A stretch of 20,558 nt of DNA, taken from assembly GCA_002292015.1 (NCBI GenBank), contig DBBD01000101.1, forward strand, positions 1 to 20,558, in the 5' to 3' direction. Numbering within the stretch: position 1 is the first letter of the stretch; every line of letters starts with the position of its first letter. A program made the position numbers and the translations under genes. Under the pieces are notes generated by a model. The model had not been told where the DNA came from, ran no database searches, and worked only from the letters and a program-made list of their open reading frames with translations. The DNA comes from Firmicutes bacterium UBA993 (GTDB taxonomy: Bacteria; Bacillota; Dethiobacteria; DTU022). Positions 16,901 through 20,558 of this stretch are shown here, piece after piece.

Positions 16901-17080
16901 CCCGTTAATCGCGACGGCACTTATAGCTGCCTGGTCAGTTACCAGGATCGGTTTCAGATCGTCCTCGAAGAGGAAGGGCGTCAGAATATTTATGATGATA
17001 ACGATGGCAAAGGTTATCGGCTGGAGCCGCAGCAGATTCTTGAGCGCGACTACCGTCTCTTAACCGACGATGAAACATAA
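13931..17080 (+). CDS. Large C25 (gingipain)-like cysteine peptidase-domain protein, no signal peptide
   Basis: This is a 1049-residue protein. Residues about 340-560 resemble peptidase family C25 (clan CD, gingipain/caspase fold): a strand LLIVATP, then YTGHGG with His404, then YASACST with Cys435, 31 residues later, like the spacing of the gingipain His/Cys dyad, then CFVGGATI and LLGDPAF. The first 330 residues match no family I recognise. The end contains one carboxypeptidase-regulatory-like beta module (about 858-925, GFIYDSLSGEPLAGALIRVF) and probably a second from about 955. No signal peptide or membrane helix is evident, so it appears cytoplasmic, whereas most C25 enzymes are secreted. 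AGAGGTG precedes ATG 13931; ATG 13934 is equally possible. It sits between importer and hydrolase genes, so a role in processing imported peptide-like substrate is plausible (inference). Confidence 0.7.
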   Translation: MMTELFLLTVRGWLQSLELAAAVLSDRGREVFFLDPERVAEEKDALSILAGRLPFCTYNLTGYEEVDQLAAAAGLKLKATPFSGCLDFDSYVAFFGEPVGICSAAADSPADCLKAAMLAIRLGYYFLAPTADSHQKLVNYPELPLVWIGSQKSLAAADRTSEAKNYTVLEDDRQLFEFLVSAGLAADYLVVYNSVDLLFDTSRGIALSELWVRGLSLHLLNLASYRPVFPFDVQSEQPNPRQIEESLHQMVCLTGLKPRYQVILASPAAVPFFYEEKKMIGAVTEEMIRDIHLRLNDDLFFDLAEGRLMQNTCGGVSTQIISTKRYNEVQNHLQRGGQDLLIVATPHVETGIIFSTDNALIDTQLVPLLEDAGFAINQLRDRDAGYREVAEALKGADYFLYTGHGGPEGLHTHNRTLYREDLPLMPPLVAYASACSTVGLVPHWYSPDEGLTWEGVPVDSRQVIGLSFVEKGAICFVGGATIEDLQYTTSTYSVFMEALLLKGLSVGEAVREMRNVISLYAATLLQKNPAAYRKYRWGTANAIHQQVLLGDPAFVPAEKKDIGAAMPVRLEGDAPLQTLTVEIPADRRQRGAAAVHKLDASKYYYRCRNVEVITPYGEDIFSWGDYYRVAPDARDVSEWAVKSTFLHLTHLLPPGMVPQKLTLIAAETGESECLLCGNEAEQLLSPLKAMRKFKLPYLLQPPIELNMEDGWAFCTEDLDGSVRMRWLAPLLLIDDKNRSAFPLKKFTFQIESVPAVKMQGKITNAEPASSYLVCAGYYGAKISGQDFRGQTFCMTAAALTGKGGIFSFDCAPGSALTIRGQFPVYELLERYQPFEATFCKPDDENQVSIELKQPKMIDFRGFIYDSLSGEPLAGALIRVFRGEHDPVGDLLIEAFAGEAISSLKGDFLIKLPAGSYLVYAVAASGGRCYKSAEWVLTLREWERGNRVYALDQGAQVRGRVTFEGYQPPDPAMVALKRFPKVEGAPALTKVPVNRDGTYSCLVSYQDRFQIVLEEEGRQNIYDDNDGKGYRLEPQQILERDYRLLTDDET

Positions 17081-17102
17081 TCCATCTGGCGGAGGAAAAA
17101 AG

Positions 17103-18125
17103 GTGAGCAAGATCCGGATCATCAGAGCCAAAGGCAAAAACTACGATATTGGTTTTACCATAGGCCGGGCTGCACAAAGTTTAATTGACAGGGCAGTCAG
17201 CAATTACCGGCAGATTCTTCCCCGGGAGGAAGGATGGAGCGGAAAATGGGCGGTTCCGAGCGGTTGCCTGGAGGCGGCCCAAGAACAGTTTCCGCACCTG
17301 GTTGAAGAGCTGCAGGGGATGGCTGATGGTTCCGGGCACCGGTTTGGTGATCTTTTTTTTCTTAATGCCCTGGAGGAAGCTCTCGATTTAAAGCCGCCGG
17401 CTGCCTGCACTGCCATTGGGCTGGCAGGTGCCGGAGGAGCTTGGTTGGGGCATAATGAAGATTGGTATGCGGAAGATACAGATACGGTAGTTGCCATCTA
17501 TGGGCAGCCGGATCTTTATCCGGCTTTCCTGAGTGTTACTGCTGCTCCTTTCCTTGCTGCAGTGGGAATAAATGAAGCCGGCCTGGCCCAGGGAGTTAAC
17601 TCGGTTACCGCAACTGACTGCCGGGCGGGAGTACCGCGAATGTTGGCTGCGCGTGCCGTTCTGGAAGCCACAACGCTTGAAGAGGCAATCAAAAAGGCTA
17701 CTCCGCCCAAGCGGGCCGGAGGGTATAATCACTTGTTGGTCCATGCCGGGGGAGAACTTGGCAACCTTGAAACTACCGCTACCGAGGCCGATTATATGCC
17801 GGGCGGCAGTATAATCTATCACACCAATCACTATCTTAGTCCACGATTGAAAAGCCTGGCCGGTAAGGGATCTGATCATTCCCTGGCCCGTTACAGGAGA
17901 TTGACCGAACTGGAAAGTAAAGTTCACGGGGTTGAAGGTTTTGAGATGCTCACCGAATATTTAAGGGATCATGAGAACAGGCCTTTATCAATCTGCAAAC
18001 ATGCTTCTGAACAAAAGGGCAACGACGGGACTATTTTTTCGGCTATTTTCGAGCTTGGTTCATTCAAAGCCTGGGTTGCTGCCGGTAATCCTTGTGGTAA
18101 CATATACAGAGAAGTCATTATTTAA
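17103..18125 (+). CDS. Ntn-hydrolase of the C45 / acyl-CoA:6-APA acyltransferase type
   Basis: This 340-residue protein is related to penicillin acyltransferase (peptidase C45) and to choloylglycine/acid-ceramidase-like amidases, which cut or form amide bonds with an N-terminal cysteine exposed by self-cleavage. The likely nucleophile is Cys102 in PAACTAIGL, about where Cys103 lies in the Penicillium enzyme, followed by GAWLGHNEDWY with the conserved Asn/Asp/Trp. The preceding residue is Ala rather than Gly. GTG 17103 is chosen because GGAGG (17091-17095) lies 7 nt upstream; ATG 17070 would overlap the C25-like gene and lacks a ribosome binding site. Its neighbours suggest an amidase acting on an imported N-acyl or peptide conjugate (inference). 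Confidence 0.82.
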   Translation: MSKIRIIRAKGKNYDIGFTIGRAAQSLIDRAVSNYRQILPREEGWSGKWAVPSGCLEAAQEQFPHLVEELQGMADGSGHRFGDLFFLNALEEALDLKPPAACTAIGLAGAGGAWLGHNEDWYAEDTDTVVAIYGQPDLYPAFLSVTAAPFLAAVGINEAGLAQGVNSVTATDCRAGVPRMLAARAVLEATTLEEAIKKATPPKRAGGYNHLLVHAGGELGNLETTATEADYMPGGSIIYHTNHYLSPRLKSLAGKGSDHSLARYRRLTELESKVHGVEGFEMLTEYLRDHENRPLSICKHASEQKGNDGTIFSAIFELGSFKAWVAAGNPCGNIYREVII

Positions 18126-18144
18126 AGAGACGGTGATAGCGGAA

Positions 18145-19311
18145 ATGGCAGATTATGCTGTTATTCAAGAGAAGATAGAAGAGGAAAAAAGCAAGTTGGT
18201 GGAGATTGCGCGGGCTATTCATAGCAAACCGGAGCTGGGAGGCCGGGAATTTTTTGCCTCGGAGCTGCTCTCCGGCTATCTGGAAGAGAAAGGTTTTAAA
18301 GTCTGGCGCGGCTTAGGTGGCCTGAAAACAGCTTTCATGGCCAGCTATGGTGATTCCGGTTACCATGTGGGATTTTGTTCTGAATATGATGCCCTGCCCG
18401 ATATTGGTCACGGTTGTGGCCACAACCTGATTGCCGTTGCCGGCGTCGCCGCCGGCGTCGCACTGGCAGCGGCGCTGAAAGGCAGATCCGGCAGGGTTTC
18501 TGTAATTGGCACGCCAGATGAGGAAGATCACGGCGGCAAGGTAGACCTGGTGCGGGCAGGCGTATTTGATGATATTGATGCGGCCATGATGTTTCACCCC
18601 GGCTGTTCGACTTCTATTTACGTAGAGTCTTTAGCCTGCCGCGATTTTCGCTTTATTTTTCACGGGCGCAGCGCCCATGCATCCTGTGAACCCTGGGAGG
18701 GGCAGAATGCCCTTGATGCGGTAATTCAGACCTTTAACGGGGTTAATGCCCTGCGGCAGTATTTAAAAGATGATGTGCGCATTCACGGTGTTATACCTGA
18801 AGGAGGATTAGTGCCCAATGTAATCCCTGATCGCGCTGCCGCCCATTTTATCGTCAGGTCCCGAGACCGCAATTATTTGATGGAGGTAGTGGAAAAGGTA
18901 ATTGCCTGTGCCCGGGGTGCCGCTACCAGTACCGGCACAGCGTTTGAGGTAAGTGAATCGGGCTACCCCTATGAAGCGATGGTCAGCAACAGGGTGATGG
19001 CCGATCTTTTCGCGGAAAGCCTGAAGGAAGCAGGGTACAATATAGAATCACCGCATCGGGAGGGTTTAGGCTCGATCGATATGGGCAATGTCAGCCTGGT
19101 AACGCCCTCAATCCACCCGGTGGTAGCGCTTACCGATGAATGGGTGCCCGGCCATACCCACGAATTCACGGCGCTTTGTGATACAGATGAGGCTTACCAT
19201 GTGATGCTGACAGTCGGCAGAGCGATGGCAATCACCGGGCTGAAAGCTATACAAGATCCCGCAGTGCAGGAACAAATTAAATGCGAGTTCAAACAATACC
19301 CTGCGTGTTAG
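18145..19311 (+). CDS. M20-family amidohydrolase (AbgB / PM20D2-like)
   Basis: This 388-residue cytoplasmic metal-dependent amidase or dipeptidase fits family M20D. EYDALPDIGHGCGHN (about 80-94; His89, Cys91, His93) and GTPDEEDHGG (Glu126/127) are the metal-site motifs. FHPG (His151) and GRSAHAS (dimerisation/lid domain) follow. Relatives split p-aminobenzoyl-glutamate, N-acyl amino acids or beta-alanyl dipeptides, so an amide of an amino acid is the likely substrate class. ATG 18145 gives the usual family N-terminus; an in-frame GTG at 18133 is an alternative, with AAAGAG 3 nt upstream. Neither has a strong ribosome binding site, and the gene starts only 19 nt after the C45 gene ends, which suggests coupled translation. 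Confidence 0.88.
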   Translation: MADYAVIQEKIEEEKSKLVEIARAIHSKPELGGREFFASELLSGYLEEKGFKVWRGLGGLKTAFMASYGDSGYHVGFCSEYDALPDIGHGCGHNLIAVAGVAAGVALAAALKGRSGRVSVIGTPDEEDHGGKVDLVRAGVFDDIDAAMMFHPGCSTSIYVESLACRDFRFIFHGRSAHASCEPWEGQNALDAVIQTFNGVNALRQYLKDDVRIHGVIPEGGLVPNVIPDRAAAHFIVRSRDRNYLMEVVEKVIACARGAATSTGTAFEVSESGYPYEAMVSNRVMADLFAESLKEAGYNIESPHREGLGSIDMGNVSLVTPSIHPVVALTDEWVPGHTHEFTALCDTDEAYHVMLTVGRAMAITGLKAIQDPAVQEQIKCEFKQYPAC

Positions 19312-19359
19312 CGTATCTAACTTACGTGTCAAATTAAATAGTCAGAGGGATGTGACATA

Positions 19360-20343
19360 ATGCCGGAAACAGTAATAGAACAGATCAGGGAGGATCTATT
19401 TCGCGCAGAAATACCCCTGCCCCGCAACCCCTTAAAAGCAACAAATGCGTACATCATTAAAAATGGAAAACGGAACCTGGTTATTGACACCGGGATGAAC
19501 CGTGATGAATGCAAAGCAGCGTTAAGCGATGCTTTTCGGCAGCTTGATATTGATCTGGAGCATACCGATTATTTTGTAACCCACCTGCACGCCGATCATG
19601 TAGGCTTGGTAGCCGAGTTTTCTGCTCCTGGTGCGATTATCTATTTTAACGAACCAGATGCGGAAATTTTACAGCGAACCGATCTCTGGCATCTTGTCAG
19701 CTCCCTGGCCGGCAAACACGGTTTTCCTGAAGAACTGGTAAGTGCGGCGATTGACTTACATCCGGGGCAGCGTTACAGCCCGCAGGGGCCGGTTAATTTT
19801 ACTATGGTTGAAGATGGCGATCTGTTAACGTATGGTAATTATGAGCTGCATTGCATAACCACTCCGGGACATACCAGCGGGCATACCTGCCTTTTGGAGC
19901 CTCACCACAAGCTGTTTTTTTCCGGAGACCACATATTAGGAGATATAACCCCGAATATATCAACCTGGCTTGAAACCGGCAACCCATTGGCAGAATACTT
20001 TTCAAGCCTTGATCGCGTTCATGAACTGGATGTAAACCTGGTGCTGCCGGGTCATCGCAGCCTGATTAAAAATTGCCGGCAGAGAATAGACCAATTGAAG
20101 GATCATCACCGCCGGCGCTTAAATGAAGTGCTGCACATTGTCGGGGAAATTGGTCAGGGCAGCGCCTTCGAAATCGCTGCCGGTATGACCTGGGATCTTG
20201 TTGCTGACAGCTGGGATGACTTTCCCCTGATGCAGAAATGGTTTGCCACCGGCGAGGCCTTGGCCCATGTTCAATACCTCGAGCACGAGGGTAAACTGCA
20301 GCGCAGCTCCAGGGAAAAAACCCTTGTTTTTTCAGTAGGCTGA
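19360..20343 (+). CDS. Metallo-beta-lactamase-fold hydrolase
   Basis: This 327-residue MBL-fold protein has the metal motif THLHADH (His75, His77, Asp79, His80), then PGHTSGH (His171), SGDH (Asp190) and LPGHR (His near 233), the full binuclear metal set of glyoxalase II-like hydrolases. After the MBL domain a basic helical C-terminal part (HHRRRLNEVL) resembles the winged-helix-like tail of LACTB2-type proteins. AGAGGGA (19344-19350) is 9 nt before the ATG. It is the last gene of the long co-directional run. It could hydrolyse a thioester, lactone or phosphoester intermediate of the pathway; the exact substrate cannot be read from sequence. Confidence 0.88.
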   Translation: MPETVIEQIREDLFRAEIPLPRNPLKATNAYIIKNGKRNLVIDTGMNRDECKAALSDAFRQLDIDLEHTDYFVTHLHADHVGLVAEFSAPGAIIYFNEPDAEILQRTDLWHLVSSLAGKHGFPEELVSAAIDLHPGQRYSPQGPVNFTMVEDGDLLTYGNYELHCITTPGHTSGHTCLLEPHHKLFFSGDHILGDITPNISTWLETGNPLAEYFSSLDRVHELDVNLVLPGHRSLIKNCRQRIDQLKDHHRRRLNEVLHIVGEIGQGSAFEIAAGMTWDLVADSWDDFPLMQKWFATGEALAHVQYLEHEGKLQRSSREKTLVFSVG

Positions 20344-20375
20344 CCGAGCACCATCTAGCAAGCTCGGGGTTGTAT
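20344..20375 (+). terminator. Possible weak terminator after the hydrolase operon
   Basis: CCGAGC (20344-20349) pairs with GCTCGG (20362-20367) directly after the stop codon of the last operon gene. The tail (GGTTGTATAGTT) is only moderately T-rich, so termination may be incomplete. Confidence 0.4.
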
Positions 20376-20421
20376 AGTTATCTACCCTATAAATCCTTTC
20401 TCCTTTAAGTATACACGTATT

Positions 20422-20446
20422 GGGGAGAGGGCCAGGGTGAGGGGGG
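20422..20446. repeat. G-rich intergenic element resembling a widespread dispersed repeat
   Basis: The stretch GGGGAGAGGGCCAGGGTGAG followed by more G (20422-20446) matches, from memory, a sequence seen many times between genes in unrelated bacterial genomes. It runs straight into a near-palindrome GGGATTTAATCCC. Copy number in this genome cannot be judged from one window. Confidence 0.4.
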
Positions 20447-20464
20447 ATTTAATCCCTCTGCTGG

Positions 20465-20478
20465 TGCCGCAGGCGGCA
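20465..20478. promoter_or_regulatory. Perfect inverted repeat upstream of the kinase gene
   Basis: TGCCGC (20465-20470) and GCGGCA (20473-20478) form a perfect inverted repeat with a 2-nt centre, about 40 nt upstream of the kinase start. It could be an operator for a dimeric regulator. It is less likely to act as an RNA hairpin because the loop is too short. Confidence 0.3.
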
Positions 20479-20519
20479 TGGGCGTCTCTGAAGATATATG
20501 TTTGTAGGAGGGGTTTGCA

Positions 20520-20558
20520 ATTTCAAGGTATATACTGTCGATCGATCAGGGGACAACC
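20520..20558 (+). CDS. glpK: N-terminus of a glycerol kinase-like FGGY kinase (partial, apparent ATT start)
   Basis: The last 39 nt encode xSRYILSIDQGTT, the start of the FGGY sugar kinase family; DQGTT is typical of glycerol kinase, which phosphorylates glycerol to glycerol-3-phosphate. AGGAGG (20506-20511) is 8 nt upstream of an ATT codon at 20520 that occupies the expected Met position. The frame is closed by TAG at 20505-20507, and there is no ATG, GTG or TTG in between. The gene therefore seems to start at ATT, or the sequence has a local indel that hides the nearby out-of-frame TTG (20515-20517). The rest lies beyond the window, so the exact kinase type is open. Confidence 0.7.
   Translation, partial: MSRYILSIDQGTT

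Noticed and set aside
17070..17102. ATG 17070 as start of the C45 gene
   Set aside because: It overlaps the C25-like gene without a ribosome binding site, whereas GTG 17103 has GGAGG at 7 nt and gives a natural N-terminus.
1..20558. CRISPR arrays, tRNA/rRNA genes, transposases, integrases, att sites
   Set aside because: I saw no regularly spaced repeats, no cloverleaf or rRNA-like stretches, and no mobile-element proteins in any frame.

Overview
The window looks like chromosomal DNA of an anaerobic Gram-positive bacterium of the Clostridia (Bacillota), probably an acetogen, syntroph or sulfidogen that uses methylated compounds. This is inferred from strong AGGAGG-type ribosome binding sites, frequent TTG/GTG starts, two lipoproteins, a dockerin-tagged secreted protease and a corrinoid methyltransferase pair. 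No rRNA, tRNA, CRISPR array, phage gene or insertion sequence was recognised.

Left part (1-5621): a leader with a clear intrinsic terminator and a promoter precedes an NAD-type isocitrate dehydrogenase (285-1283) and a cysteine synthase (1399-2322). Next comes a start-less 3' remnant of a second isocitrate/isopropylmalate dehydrogenase-like gene (2382-2531). A secreted V8-like serine protease with a Big_2 domain and a C-terminal dockerin lies on the minus strand (2548-4119). Divergent from it is a LarE sulfur transferase (4479-5306), which converges with a small, very acidic lipoprotein gene on the minus strand (5310-5606).

Right part (5984-20343): eleven genes run in one direction, mostly with short gaps or overlaps, after a long leader with an extended -10 promoter and a terminator-like hairpin. 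They encode a MttC-type corrinoid protein, a pyrrolysine-free MttB-family methyltransferase, a complete oligopeptide-type ABC importer (binding lipoprotein, two permeases, two ATPases), a 1049-residue C25 (gingipain)-like protein without a signal peptide, a C45/acyl-transferase-type Ntn hydrolase, an M20 amidohydrolase and a metallo-beta-lactamase-fold hydrolase. My reading (inference) is a catabolic module. The importer would bring in a peptide-like or N-acylated, N-methylated compound, the cytoplasmic hydrolases would cut its amide or ester bonds, and the MttB/MttC pair would pass a methyl group from the quaternary amine product to corrinoid and onward to one-carbon metabolism. The parts are recognisable families; the combination is the most interesting thing here.

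The right edge has a weak terminator, a G-rich element that resembles a widespread intergenic repeat, a perfect inverted repeat, and the first codons of a glycerol-kinase-like gene. That gene appears to start at ATT and runs off the window.
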